NCBI GenBank assembly: GCA_037974665.1
Contig: CM075767.1
Location: 24,825,498 to 24,889,497 of the forward strand
Direction: 5' to 3'
DNA: 64,000 nucleotides
From: Ehretia macrophylla
Taxonomy: Eukaryota > Streptophyta > Magnoliopsida > Boraginales > Ehretiaceae
Shown here: in pieces, positions 22,480 through 34,348 of the stretch
Layout of the letters: each line of letters opens with the position of its first letter
How positions within the stretch are numbered: position 1 is the first letter of the stretch
Made by a program: the position numbers and the translations under genes
Notes under the pieces: model-generated
Databases searched by the model: none
Seen by the model: only the letters and a program-made list of their open reading frames with translations
What the model was told of the DNA's origin: nothing

Positions 22480-22686
22480 GATGTTCTCTCTTCTACTCCA
22501 ATACCCTCTTACCTCCTAACACATCCAAACTTGATTCCCTAAATCCAGATTGTGTTATTCCACATCCAACCATTCTCCCCCCAACTCCCCTAAAGTTTCT
22601 TAATGATTGTGTGCTCTTGGAACATAAGAGGTTTTAATAAACCTCACAAGCAAAAAGAAGTTCTCTCTTTTGTTAATAAAAACTCT
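22480..22686 (+). pseudogene. L1-type LINE, start of endonuclease domain
   Basis: The frame reads CSWNIRGFNKPHKQKEVLSF near 22613-22672, the start of the APE-type endonuclease of plant L1 LINEs, with the W-N-x-R-G motif. The endonuclease nicks target DNA to prime reverse transcription. The ORF1 expected upstream is absent, so the element is probably 5' truncated. The 5' edge is approximate. The LINE is cut here by a CACTA element and resumes at 24028. Confidence 0.7.
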
Positions 22687-22798
22687 CACTATAACATTTT
22701 TGACTTCTTGCAATCCTTGTTTTGAACATGTAAGAAAATAGTTGCGATAAATGTTATTTTGTAACATTTTTGTAGTTATTGTCTAAAAATAAAACCTT

Positions 22799-22964
22799 TT
22801 GCAACGATTTTAATTAATTGTTGTAATATCTATAATATTTTTGCAACAATTTTAATTAACTGTTGCAATATCTATAACCTTTTGCAATGATTTTAATTAA
22901 CTGTTGCAATATCTATAACCTTTTGCAACGATTTGCATCAGATTTGCAATATCTATAATATGCA
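22799..22964. repeat. 41-42 bp subterminal repeat of the CACTA element, four copies
   Basis: Units start with GCAACGATTTTAATTAA or a variant, and each is followed by TGTTGCAATATCTATAA. They are spaced 42, 41 and 41 bp. CACTA elements usually carry such subterminal arrays as transposase-binding sites. Confidence 0.8.
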
Positions 22965-23530
22965 ACACTTTTTTATGACGTGCTGCTTATTTCATGCATT
23001 TTTTGCAATGGTTTGTAAAATTATGGGTTAGTTGCAACTTATAAAATAAATCGTTTTGTAACAGTTTTATTAGTATTGAATCTTACCGTTGCAAAATCTA
23101 TGATATACTACCCTTTTTGTTAAGTATTACTTATTGTATTCGGTTTTATGCAACGCAAAAAAACCATTACTTATTTTATATTTATTTGGTGATATATCTT
23201 GAGATATATTGTTCATAAAGAAATTTGAGTTTTAGTTATTCAAAATGAGAAACTATCACAACTAATTATTTGAAACAAATAGAAAAAAACTGAAAAAAGT
23301 TGATTAATTAGGTTTCATTTTTTACCCTCTTATTTCTACAATTTATTTTTTTGTCAAAATTGAGATTTTTCATTGTTTCTTCCTTCTAAACTACTGTCTA
23401 CTAGTTAAAAAATCGGGGCAAGTTTATGAAAAAGAGCATTGCAGTTGTAAAAGACTATCATTTATATTTCTAAAAATTGTTATAAAAGTATTGACATTAG
23501 AGATATAAATGAATAAAATAAGCTTTTATG

Positions 23531-23650
23531 TAACAACTTAACTGTTAGATGAGATGGTTAGTTTGACATAGTTATAGAGTTCATTATAAAAAAGGACTTG
23601 GGTTCAAGTCTCATCACTACCTAGTTAGAAGAATTTATCTAAGTGCAACT
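23531..23650 (+). repeat. second copy of the dispersed repeat at 19791
   Basis: Shares TTAGATGAGATGGTTA, then GGGTTCAAGTCTCATCACTACC and CTAAGTGCAA with 19791-19905, but the primer-site match is eroded here. It lies inside the CACTA element and so probably inserted into it or its ancestor. Confidence 0.45.
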
Positions 23651-24027
23651 CAATAAAGAAAAAAGAAATAGAATCTACATATATATTATTTTAAGAATGA
23701 TGAACTTACAACTATAAGATAACCGTTGCAATAACTAGGACAAATCATCACAAAATGTATTAAAAACCACTATTGTTACCCTTTAAAACCTTTGCAAATA
23801 TGAAAATACTTATCATGTAGTCTTTAAAAAATCGTTGCAAAAAGAATTAGTTGCAATAATTTTTTGACCGTTACTATTTATTTGCAAAAAACTATTACAA
23901 TAGAGATTAGACAATGAGAGCAGATTCAAAGGTAAGAAAATTGTTGCCTAAAGTCATTTGCAACGGTTTTTAGTTCTTTTGCAACGTTTTTCAAATGTTG
24001 CATGAGATAAAAAATGTGGTAGTGTCT

Positions 24028-26864
24028 ACTGGCATTTTTAGTATTCTTGAAACAAAAGTCAAAGATTCTAATGCTTAATTTATTGTTGCCAATCGTTTCA
24101 AGGAATTTCATTTTATCAATAATTATGATGCTTGTGCTAAGGTCGCATTTTATTTTTTTGGGATCACAAAAAAATTTATATCAACAAAATTGATTCTATG
24201 GATTAAGCCATTCTTTGTCATATGCATAGGTTTAATGGTGAGCCAAATGTCACATTGCTTTCGTTTATGGTAGAAACATACCTGGTGAGTGCCCAAATCA
24301 TTGGTTAATAGTTACTAATTCAAGTAATCTTTTTGACTCATCTTCTTTATTTGTATTGGGTGATTTTAATGAGATCCTCGAAGTTAATGAGAGAACCCCT
24401 AATTGCACCCTTCACATTTAGTTTCAATGACTTTCAAAATTGTATTTCACAAGCAAACCTTCAAGAGCATCTGAGCACTAATGGACCTATGTCTACATGG
24501 ACCAACAAAATTGAGACTAACCTTAAAGCCTATAAACTTGATTGTGCCTTGGTTAATGCATCTTGGTTTTTATCTTTTTTATCTTCTCATCTTCACATTT
24601 ATTGTCTTTGCCCTTCAAACCATGGCCCTCTTGTCCTTTCCACTTCTAACCCCCTTGCATATAAACCTCAATCTTTCAAATTCTTTAATGCATGGACTAG
24701 GCATGATAGTTTTCTTGACTTTGTTAGGAATAATTGGGATAATAGTTTTTAGGGATTCCCCATGTTTTTTCATGCTCAAAATCAAAAAAAGCTTGACATG
24801 GAACTTAGATATTTCTTTTCCATGCATGCATTATTCTAACATTCCTTCTAGAATTGCTTCTCTCCGAGAGGAAGTCTTTTCTCTTCAACATGTGATGCTT
24901 TGGACTTGCTAATGTGGAGACTATTGCTAAGGAAAAAATTCTTGTGAAAGAGATTGAATCATTATATGAAGCTCATGAAGCTATGCTCAAACAAAACTCT
25001 CGCATCCAATGGCTTAAAGAAGGTGACTCCAACACTACATTTTTTCATAAGGCCATCAAAGGCAGCTAGGTTTGTTAAAAATACTATTGCTTGGATTACC
25101 TCATCCAATGGACAAATTCTTACTAAGGAAGATGAGGTACCTAGTGAATTTCTAAATTACTTTTCTAATCTTCTTGGTCCGAACAAAACTTAAAATGAAG
25201 CCTTTAATATTGAGGACATCAGATCCATCATTTGTAAAAGTATTCCTCACGATCTTCCTCATCAACTTTCCATGAATGTTCATCATGAGGAAATTAAAGA
25301 AGTTATGTTCTCTCTTAATAGTTACAAAAGCCCAGGTCAAGATGGTTTCACCTTGCACTTCTACAAAAGTGCTTGGAGCATTGTTGGTGATGATGTTGTT
25401 AATGCTGTTCAATCTTTCTTTTCCTCATCTTCTCTTCTTTGTGAGGTAAACTCTACATTTATTGCTTTAGTTCCTAAGGTCCCTAACCTTTGCATGGCCA
25501 AGGATTATATGCCTATCTCTTGTTGCAACAATGTTTATAAATGCATCACAAAAATCATTGTTATTTGCATCAAGAATTGTCTTCTTAACATCATTTCTAG
25601 CAATAAATTTGCATTTGTGGATAAAAAGCTTAAAACAGAAAATATTCTTATTGCACAAGATATTGTAAAACGTTACCATAGGCCTAATTCTATGCCTTGT
25701 TGCACTTTAAAAATTAATTTTATGAAGACCTTTGATACTTTGAGGTAGGATTTTGTTATTTTTTCTTTCCATGCTTTTAGTTTTCCTCCTAACATCATCA
25801 ACTGGATTCACACACGCATTACTACACCCTATTTTCATGTCTCTATCAATGGTAGTCTAGAAATGTACTTTAAGGGCACTAATGTTATTAGACAATGTGA
25901 TCCTTGGTCTCTTTATCTTTTTGTCATATTTATGAAAGTCTTTGCCTATCTCTTTAATATTTTGGGAAGAAGGGAATTCTTTGATTTTTACTTGAGATGT
26001 GACAAACTTAAGCTCTATCATCTTTGTTTTGCTTATGACCTTCTTATGTTTTGCAAAGCAGATTTGAACTTCATTAATAGTATTGTTGATGTTCTTAAGC
26101 TTTTCCATAGGCATTTTGATTTGAAATATAATGTTGACAAATGTGAGATATTTTTTGGGAGTGACGATCAAAACTTAAGAGATTATATTAAGCACACTTT
26201 GGGATTTAAAGAAGGTTCTCCCCCTGTCTGTTACCTTAGATGTCTTTTGATCTTTGGGAAACTTAGAAAAATTGATTGCCAAAGTTAGATTGATAAAATC
26301 ACTAAAAGGATTAGTCATAAAACCTTTAACTGGCTCACTTTTGCGGGTAGGCTTCAACTCTTGAAATCTGTACTCAATCACTTTTACCTCTTTTGGACTA
26401 GCTCTTTGTTTATCTCAAAAGGTGTTTTGAATACTGTTGAAAGAAAATCCATTGCTTTTCTTTGGCATGACACTGATCCTAAAGTTGATTAGGATAATAT
26501 TTGTAAGCCTTTTATGAAGGTGGTTTAGGTCTTAGAAAGTGTATTGATATAAAAAAAGTCACTTTATTGAAGTTGTTTTGGAGATTTTACTTTATGAGAA
26601 ACACTACTTGGAGTCTTTGGGTTTGGACCAACTATATTAGGATAAATGCATTTGGAATATGGATGTTCCTAAAGATGCCTGTTAGTCTTAGAGAAAGATT
26701 TATAAGTTTAGACCTATTGCTCATGACCTTGTCATTGGTAATGGCAAGGACACTTTCTTCTAGTATGACAATTGGCACCCTTCAGGCATTCTCTTTCCTT
26801 TGCATAACATTAGAGTCCTTTATGATGGCTAGTGGGTTTGGCCTATAATATTTATTTTAGTATC
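24028..26864 (+). pseudogene. L1-type LINE, endonuclease remainder and reverse transcriptase
   Basis: Resumes after the CACTA element: ETKVKDSNA, FINNYDACAK, then VLGDFNEIL near 24353-24380, where GDFNE is an endonuclease motif. The RT domain follows. SYKSPGQDGF is at about 25321-25350 and LVPKVPNLCMAKDYMPIS near 25470. The catalytic motif at 26028-26039 reads F-A-Y-D where active LINEs have F-A-D-D, so one catalytic aspartate is lost. Stops and frameshifts occur throughout (for example 25190, 25746, 26286). The end reads toward the LINE C terminus until the chromovirus at 26865 interrupts it. Not functional. Confidence 0.85.
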
Positions 26865-29327
26865 TGTGACGCTCGAGATTTTATCACATAATTCGTTATA
26901 ACTAATGCATAGTTACTTGAGCATTCTTACGTGCATCACCTTTCTTGCTTAATTACTTTATCTTGAGGTTACTATTCATAAGATTTTCGACCGTCTCGAA
27001 TGTTGTATTTTATATTTTTCTAGGTCATATGACATTTAGAAGGAATCGAGACCTTGTCATTCTGAACTTTCGAGCTTGGGAGCATGCATTTGAAAAATAG
27101 TTTTTGTATCATTTGAATAGTGTTATGTACGTAACAACCTTAGTTTGAATTAGTTAACATTAGATTAAAGTTTAAGCTCATTTGACCAACCTTTTATGAG
27201 GTTTGACTTAGAAAAAACTTAGCATATATCATATACAAACATAACATAACACAACAAAAACATTATATCATCAAAACAATTACAAAAATTACCTTTGTGT
27301 CCCCCCCTTTGGCCGACCACTTCAAGGAGAAAAAATAGGAAAATTTCTTCATCAATCATGCTAGCTTGACTCTTGGCTTGGATCTTGGAGTTGTTTGAGC
27401 ATCCTAGGGTTCCCCAACAAGCTTCTACACATCATAAATTGTGAGAGAGTTGCGTTTTATAGCTTTCAAAGTTTATGCTCTTATGTTGAAATTATTGATT
27501 TTTTGATTATAGTTATAATACTTGTTATGAATGCTTTATATGTGTTTATTAGAGCCTATAGAGTAAACTTTTATAGCTTGATAGCATAATACATGGTTGA
27601 AAGCTTGAATGTTATGAAAGGGATGATGAATAGTGCTTGTATTTAGGGTTTTGAATAAATGTGCTAATTGGAATGAATTGAGGCTTCAATTAGATGCTCT
27701 AGACCCTAGTGAAGCGAGATAGGAGGCTACGTGAAGTTGAATCACCCAAAACCAAGCTAAATTGCAAAATTAGTCGACTTTAAAAAGAGGACTTTTCTCA
27801 TCGTGCAATCCAGACATGTTTGGGATTTGGATTAGGTATCCTTGAGGTATGGAAGCATTTTTGGTGCTTTCGTTACGCAAAATTAGGGCTCAGATAGTAT
27901 AGTTGTAGTTAAAACTCGCTCGGGGCTTTCCCGAGTTTTAGCTTCTAAAAAGGGTTTTTATGATTTTAATAGGTGTCTTTTAGCTTAATTAGGAATGTAG
28001 TATGATTAGGTTGTGGGTTGGTAACCTTGAAATGCACTTAGGAGAAGAGAAGCTTGGTTAAAGAAAGGGAAAATATAGTAATTGGCTTTCTTTGACGCAC
28101 CTAGAGCTTGCTATTGTGTTGTCACATACTATTGTGTTTATCTAACGCTAATTGAGCTATTTGAATTAGATTTTGGGTGAAGTTGTGTTGGTTGCCTCTC
28201 TTTGGAGATTATAATGCTATATCGTGTATATGTTGGCTTAAATTGCAATTATAACGAGGGCGGCCTACTTTGTTGACCCTCCTACTTGCTATTGTTGTTT
28301 TTGAATCTTGTAGTTTGATTTCGGGGTTGCGCAACCTTTTCGAATATGGTAGCATCGAGAACACGGGCGGTATCGGGCTTACCGTGCTTCCTCGACTACC
28401 ATGGTGCCTATTCCCTTTCTCGCTGAGTATACTCTACTACCCTAGAGGCGTGGTTCACCTGCTGGGCATATGGTGCTACCTCAGGAGAAAGGGTCGTAGG
28501 ATCAGGATACATCCGGAGTATCCCAACTTGTTGGAGTGAGGGGTTTGCCGGCACTTGCGTGAAGTTCGTGGCTCGTAGTTCGAGATGAAAGACTTGAAGT
28601 GGAACCGTATCCTTTTTAATGTGGTTAATTACTTGCTATTATATCTTGTTCTTTATGTTATACATATATGGTTTCTTGTGTTTGCATATCATATTGCACT
28701 CCCCGGTATGTTAAATCACCTTCCTCGCTGGGCAACATTGTTCCTCACTCCTCATTTAACATGTTTCAGGAGAAACTGAGGTAGATCCCCAACTAGTTGC
28801 AGTAGTTGAAGAAGAGGAAATGCAAGTTGAGCAACTTCCGTGACTTCTAGTGTGATAAGGTTGTCTATGATGTAGAGTTTACGTGGAATGGTTGTTATAT
28901 GTTGTGTTTTGAGACCTTGGGGTCTTGTATATTTGCTTGGGAAGTTGTATTTTAATTATAATCTTGTATGTTGGATATAAAGCAGAATGGCATGTAATAG
29001 ACTATAGTAAACCTATCTCAGTTGTTACATGCTTGGATATGTTAGTTAGCTTGTTTTAACTATGACATCTACATGAAGGGTTAAGTTAGAATTGAACTCG
29101 TATGCTTATATGTTTCTATTTTGTTATGCCAAGGCTCAGATGGCCTTGTGAACTTGGATTGGGTATGGAAATATTGATAGATAGGTTGTATGAGTTGTTA
29201 CTTGTAGCTCAAATGTTATATGTAACTATTTGCAGATAATAGTTTAGTCCATGGTACAGAGGAGACTCTGTCTGAGTGACGAGTCTGGGCTTAACCTATA
29301 GCGTGGGGTTGGGTTCGGGGCGTTACA
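26865..29327 (+). repeat. 5' LTR of chromovirus copy 2
   Basis: 2463 bp, TGTGACGCTC...GGCGTTACA. Short frames recurring in both LTRs, at 27395 and 34880 for example, are LTR sequence and not genes. A degenerate primer site (GTAGTATCATATCTAC) follows at about 29334. Confidence 0.93.
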
Positions 29328-29605
29328 TTTAGGTAGTATCATATCTACTTGAATGCATGAAGCCGGGTTAACTTCCTTGGCATGTGGGTAGTGGTCTATA
29401 TGTGAAAGTTGAATTACGTGAACATGTGATTGTTTAATTGTCTAAGGACTTGGGTAAAAGACATGCTAGCATGTATAAGGGAATGGAAAAGCATGATATT
29501 TAGAATATGAAAAGTCTAGTGTTTAATGCTGTTAAGTGCTTTATATGTTTCTTATGTGAGTAAGATGTTTGAAAATAATGTGTATATTATCTTTGCATTG
29601 TCTAT

Positions 29606-30880
29606 TTGCCTATTATAATATTATGCTCTTCTAGCATTGAGATAAGAAGACGGGGTAGACCAAGGAGAAAGCCGAAGGAAGCTCCTAGACAGGATGTACC
29701 GGGGCAAGGTGCAGGGGCAGCAGGAAATGTACCGCCAGGTCAGGAATCGAGTAATGCACAGATTTTGGCCACAATGGTCACCGCCATGAATACTATAGCT
29801 CAGTTTGTGGTTCACAAGGGTACAGCAGGTGTTGGCAGAGGTAATCAGGCTGCCAGAGCTAAGGGTAGTGGCATTGCAGGGGATAACTTGTATGATAAAT
29901 TCTTGCACCACGGGGCATACAGTTTTTATGGCAAGCTAGATGACATGAAAACAGAGATGTGGTTGAGCAAGTTCGAGAAAGTCGCTGTGATACTTGAGTG
30001 TAACAATGAAAGAAAGATTACTTATGCTGCCTTCTTAATGGAGGGTGACATCGAGGAGTGGTGGCACATTATTAGAGAGAAATGGGATGCTGAGAGGGTC
30101 TAGCATGTGTGGGCTGACTTTGTTCGTGAGTTCCGGGATAAATATGTATCGGTTGTAGCTCGCGAGAGACATCAGAAAGTATTCATAGCTTTGAGGCAGG
30201 GAAACATGATGCTAGATCAGTATGAGGCTACTTTCACTAGACTTTCCCAATACGTGCCAGCTTTAGTTCAGTCGAAGGACATGAAAATTCAGAGGTTTAT
30301 CACAGGGTTGAGGAGTGACATTATGCTAAAGCTGTCTTCACAGGATTATCTGAGCTATGCTGCAGTAGTCAAGGCCGCATCGAGGTTCGAGAAACGTAAG
30401 GCAGATGTGTTAGCTCAATCTAGTCAATCAAGTAAACGTCAGTATCAGTCTCAGAGTCAGGACTACCAGAGGCAGTATCAGCAGCCTGTTCAGACTCAGT
30501 AGCCAAGGCAGACCCAGAGCTATCCAGGACCAGTTTAGGCACAGTCACAGCCGAGACTAGCTCAGAGCCAGCCACAAGGACAGTCACAGACTCGACCAGT
30601 GACTGCTAGATCTCAGCAGGGTAGTTCTGCTACATTTACTTATAGGACTCTTCTAGGAGGTGTTGCTGCCAAGAAGAACCTATAGTGTACTCATTGCAAT
30701 CGCAAGGGCCACACAGAGGCAGAGTGTTATAAGAAACTGGGTCGATGCATGGGTTGCGGCAGTGATCAGCATAGAGCTAGAGATTGCCCCAAGTTTAAAC
30801 AGGGTCAAGGACAGACTTCCGGCCAAGGTGCTCAGACTAGAGCTTCAGGAGCAGCTACTGTACCGCGGGGCTAGGCACGA
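29606..30880 (+). pseudogene. chromovirus gag (copy 2)
   Basis: The frame is readable from 29606. The codon equivalent to the copy 1 start (before RRRGRPRR) is ATA at 29642-29644 instead of ATG, so the family's start appears lost. Gag core: DNLYDKFLHHGAYSFYGKL, then MLDQYEATFTRLSQYVPALV and IQRFITGLRSDIML. A TAG lies at 30102-30104 (copy 1 has Gln) and another near 30500. After a frameshift near 30660 the two knuckles CTHCNRKGHTEAEC and CMGCGSDQHRARDC lead into the protease. Confidence 0.85.
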
Positions 30881-31338
30881 GTGTTTGCTCTCGATCAGGA
30901 GGAGCTTCTAGACACGACGGTGGTGGTGGAAGGTACTTTTCTTATTAATAGTCAGCCTATATTATTTTTGATTGACACTGAGGCTACACATTCATTCATT
31001 ACTCCGGCATGTGCACAATCTACTACTTTAAAAGTTGATAAATTGCCGTATGTGATTGAAGTAGGTAGTCCTATGGGTATTAAATGTGTTATGAAATCTG
31101 TGTGTAGAATTGTGATATTTGTATTGAGGGTTGCATGTATCCTATTGACTTGATTACTATGCCATTTCGAGACTTTGAAGTTATCTTGGGGATGGATTGG
31201 TTGGGGCGATATTATGCATGTTTGGATTGTAGAAGAAAAGTCTTAACTTTAGAAGTACCTAATTAACCTGTTATTAAAGTCACTGGGAGTCGAAAATCTA
31301 CTGGGACTCGTATCATATCTTCTATTAAAGCTACTAAA
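30881..31338 (+). pseudogene. chromovirus aspartic protease (copy 2), altered active site
   Basis: The active-site segment reads LFLIDTEATHSFITPACAQS. The D-T-E replaces the expected D-S/T-G, as in copy 1. A small frame break follows near 31105. FRDFEVILGMDWLGRYYACL near 31166-31225 is the conserved C-terminal motif. A TAA at about 31264 interrupts the link to RT. Confidence 0.83.
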
Positions 31339-32786
31339 ATGTTGGGTAAAGGTTGTGATGCATATTTAGCTTATCTAATTAATCAGCATGGAGATAAATT
31401 GAAAATGAACGAAGTACCTGTTATAAAAGATTTTTCGTGGGCATTTCTTGAGAAGTTTCCGGGGTTACCACCTGATAGAGAGATAGAGTTTGTGATTGAT
31501 TTATTGCCAGGGTCAAATCCTATTTCTAGAACCCCATATAGAATGGATCCCCCTGAGTTGCAGAAATTGAAAATTCAGCTACAGGATCTACTTGAAAAGG
31601 GTTTTATTCAGCCTAATTCGTTACCTTGGGGTGCTCCTGTGTTATTTGTAAAGAAGAAAGACGAGACTCTGCGATTGTGTATTGATTATTGAGGCCTTAA
31701 TCAGGTAACGATGAAAAATAAATATCCTTTGCCCTTAATTGAGGAGTTATTTGATCAGCTGCAGGGTGCTGTTGTATTTTCTAAGTTTGATTTGTGACAG
31801 GTTATTATCAGTTGAGAATTCGTAGAGAAGATGTACCCAAGACTGTATTCAAAACCAGGTACGGCCACTATGAGTTTGTTGTATTACCATTTGGCTTGAC
31901 AAATGCTCCAACCGCCTTTATGGATTTGATGCATAGAGTATTTCGACCTTATCTTGATCAGTTTGTGGTAATTTTCATTGATGATATACTGGTATATTCT
32001 AAATCTGAGGCAAAACATGAAGAACATTTAAGAATTGTGCTTCGAACCCTGCAAGAACATAAATTGTTTGCCAAATTTAGCAAATGTGAATTCTGGTTGA
32101 AACAGGTTGTCTTTTTAGGCCATATTATTTCACAGGAGGGAATATATGTGGATCCTACAAAAATAAAGGTAGTGATGACTTGGAAAAGACCCGAGACTGT
32201 TACAGAAGTTCGTAGTTTCTTGGGTTTAGCAGGCTATTATAGGTGGTTTGTTAAAGATTTCTCTAAAATTGCAGGGCCATTAACTTCCTTAACTCAAAAG
32301 AAAGCTGTGTTTAATTGGAGTGATAAATGTGAAGCCAGTTTTCAGGAATTAAAGAAGAGACTTACCACGTCTCCTATTCTTGCATTGCCTGAAGGGACCG
32401 ATAATCTGGTGATATACAGTGATGCTTCGAAAGAATGCTTGGGTTGCGTTCTTATGAAAAATGGTAAGGTGATAGCTTATGCCTCTAGGAAATTGAAACC
32501 ATATGAACTCAATTATCCTACACATGATCTTGAGCTTGCTGCTGTTGTATTTGCTTTGAAAAAATGGCGTCATTACCTGTGGGGTAATAAATTTGAGATT
32601 TTTACTGATCATAAGAGTTTAAAGTATCTCTTTTCTCAAAAGGATTTGAATATGAGGCAAAGGCGTTGGTTAGAATTGTTGAATGATTATAATTGTACTA
32701 TTAACTACTTGCCTGGTAAAGCTAACACTGTTGCAGATGCATTGAGCCGAAAAGCTTCTGTGGCTAGTTTGATAATCAAAGACTAG
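31339..32786 (+). pseudogene. chromovirus reverse transcriptase and RNase H (copy 2)
   Basis: RT begins with the linker [16 protein letters not shown] and [23 protein letters not shown] at 31690-31692 replaces the Arg of D-Y-R-G-L-N-Q. A second TGA at 31796, followed by loss of one G, shifts the frame. From 31794 a 330-residue open stretch runs on, with FIDDILVYS at 31974-32000 (catalytic DD intact). RNase H is [46 protein letters not shown] at 32784 stands where copy 1 has Trp. Confidence 0.92.
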
Positions 32787-32792
32787 GAGTCT

Positions 32793-34320
32793 GTGGAGGA
32801 GTTGTGCTTGTGGAAACCGAAGGCTTCTAGAACATGTATTCAATTTGCTGGCCTACAAATTCAGTCTCTATTGCTATCCAGAATCAGAGAAGCCCAACAA
32901 TCAGATCCTCAGTTATTAAAGCTTCTAGAGAAGTCCAAAGGGGGAAAGTCTGACTTCAAATTGCATGATGATGGATTACTCAGGTACAGGAATAGAATTT
33001 GCATTCCTAGTAATTCAACTGTGAAAGATGAGATTCTTGTTGAGGCTCATGCTTCTAAATACATGATTCATCGTAGTAGCACTAAGATGTACTGGGATTT
33101 AAAGCAAAGTTTCTGGTGGAACAACATGAAGAGGGAGATAGCTGATTATGTGGCTAAGTGTTTGACTTGTCAGAAAGTTAAGGCAGAGCATCAGAGACCG
33201 GCAGGTTTGTTACAACCGTTGGAGATTCTGGTGTGGAAGTGGGATCAGGTGACTATGGATCTTGTGTCTAATTTTCCGAGATCACCACGGGGCAATGATT
33301 CCGAATGGGTTGTAGTAGACAGGTTGACGAAGAGTTCTCATTTTATTGCTATAAAGAAAATAGATTCTCTTGACAAATTAGCCGAGCTTTATGTTGAAAA
33401 TATTGTGAGATTGCATGGAGTTCCATCTCAAATAGTGTCGGACAGAGATCCCAGGTTTATATCACAGTTCTGGCAGAAACTGCAAAAGGCCTTAGGGACT
33501 AATATGAGTTTTAGTACTGCATATCACCCGCAGACGGATGGCCAGTCAGAGAGGACTATCAGGATACTGGAAGACATGTTGCGAGCTTGTGTTCTGGATT
33601 TCGGTAATAGTTGGGAGAAGTATCTACCTCTAGCAGAGTTTGCTTATAATAATAGTTATCAGGCTACTATTGGTATGACACCCTACGAGGCACCTTACGG
33701 GCGAAAATGTAGGTCTCCGTTGTATTGGAATGAGGTATGTGACATGAAAACTGTTGATCCAGCTATTCTACCTGAGATGATCAAGATGGTGGATAGTGTG
33801 AAACTTATAAAGAATAGAATGCTTACGACACAAAGTCGACAGAAGAATTATGCTGATAGACGTCGACGGGACTTGGTATTTGCAAAAGGTGATCATGTAT
33901 TCTTGAAAGTCTTTCCGCGCAAGGGTTTAATTCGACACGGAAAATGAGGTAAACTCAATCCTAGATACTGGGGCCATTTGAAATCATTGAGAAGGTTGGG
34001 GATTTGGCTTACAGATTGGCATTACCTCCGAGTTTGGGCAGGATTCATGATGTTTTTCATGTGTCATTGTTGAGGAAGTACAATCCTGATCCGTCGCACA
34101 TTATTGAGCCAGAACCGTTGAAGATTGATGAGTCTTTAGTATATGTTGAGAAACCTCTTCAAGTGGTTGACCGAAAGATTCAGGAACTTTGAACCAAGAG
34201 TATTCCTATGGCGAAAGTTCTTTCGGATCAACACGGAGTTAAGGATGCCACTTGGGAGCGAGAAGATTAGATCAGAGAGAAGTATCCGGAGCTCTTTGCC
34301 GAACCATGTAAGAATTGCGA
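32793..34320 (+). pseudogene. chromovirus integrase plus chromodomain (copy 2)
   Basis: A 384-residue open stretch at 32793-33947 holds the zinc finger (H-x-S-S-T-K-M-Y, then [20 protein letters not shown]) and the DDE core: VTMDLVSNFPRS, SDRDPRFISQFW, TAYHPQTDGQSERTIRI. A TGA at 33945 and a frameshift near 33973 follow. The frame recovers with IHDVFHVSLLRKYNPDPS. A chromodomain is readable to about 34290 (VVDRKIQEL, TGA at 34189, then KDATWERE), ending in EKYPELF. Dead as read. Confidence 0.9.
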
Positions 34321-34331
34321 GGACGCTATTA

Positions 34332-34348
34332 GTTTAACGGGGAGAGGA
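34332..34348 (+). other. polypurine tract of chromovirus copy 2
   Basis: ACGGGGAGAGGA immediately precedes the 3' LTR start at 34349. Confidence 0.75.

Larger units (their letters stand above)
22687..24024. mobile_element. non-autonomous CACTA (En/Spm) transposon
   Basis: 1338 bp, beginning CACTATAACATTTTT and ending with the complement of CACTACCACATTTTTT, so the terminal inverted repeats share CACTA and ACATTTTT. The 3 bp TSD TCT is at 22684-22686 and 24025-24027, as expected for CACTA. Subterminal TTGCAACG-type motifs recur, including a 41-42 bp tandem block (22801, 22843, 22884, 22925) and many near 23940-24000. These are the likely transposase-binding sites. No transposase is encoded. 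Removing it with one TSD restores the flanking LINE. Confidence 0.85.

Noticed and set aside
27395..28779. Open frames repeated in both LTRs of chromovirus copy 2 (again at 34880-36264)
   Set aside because: They are LTR sequence. They contain no known domain and recur only because the LTRs are duplicates.
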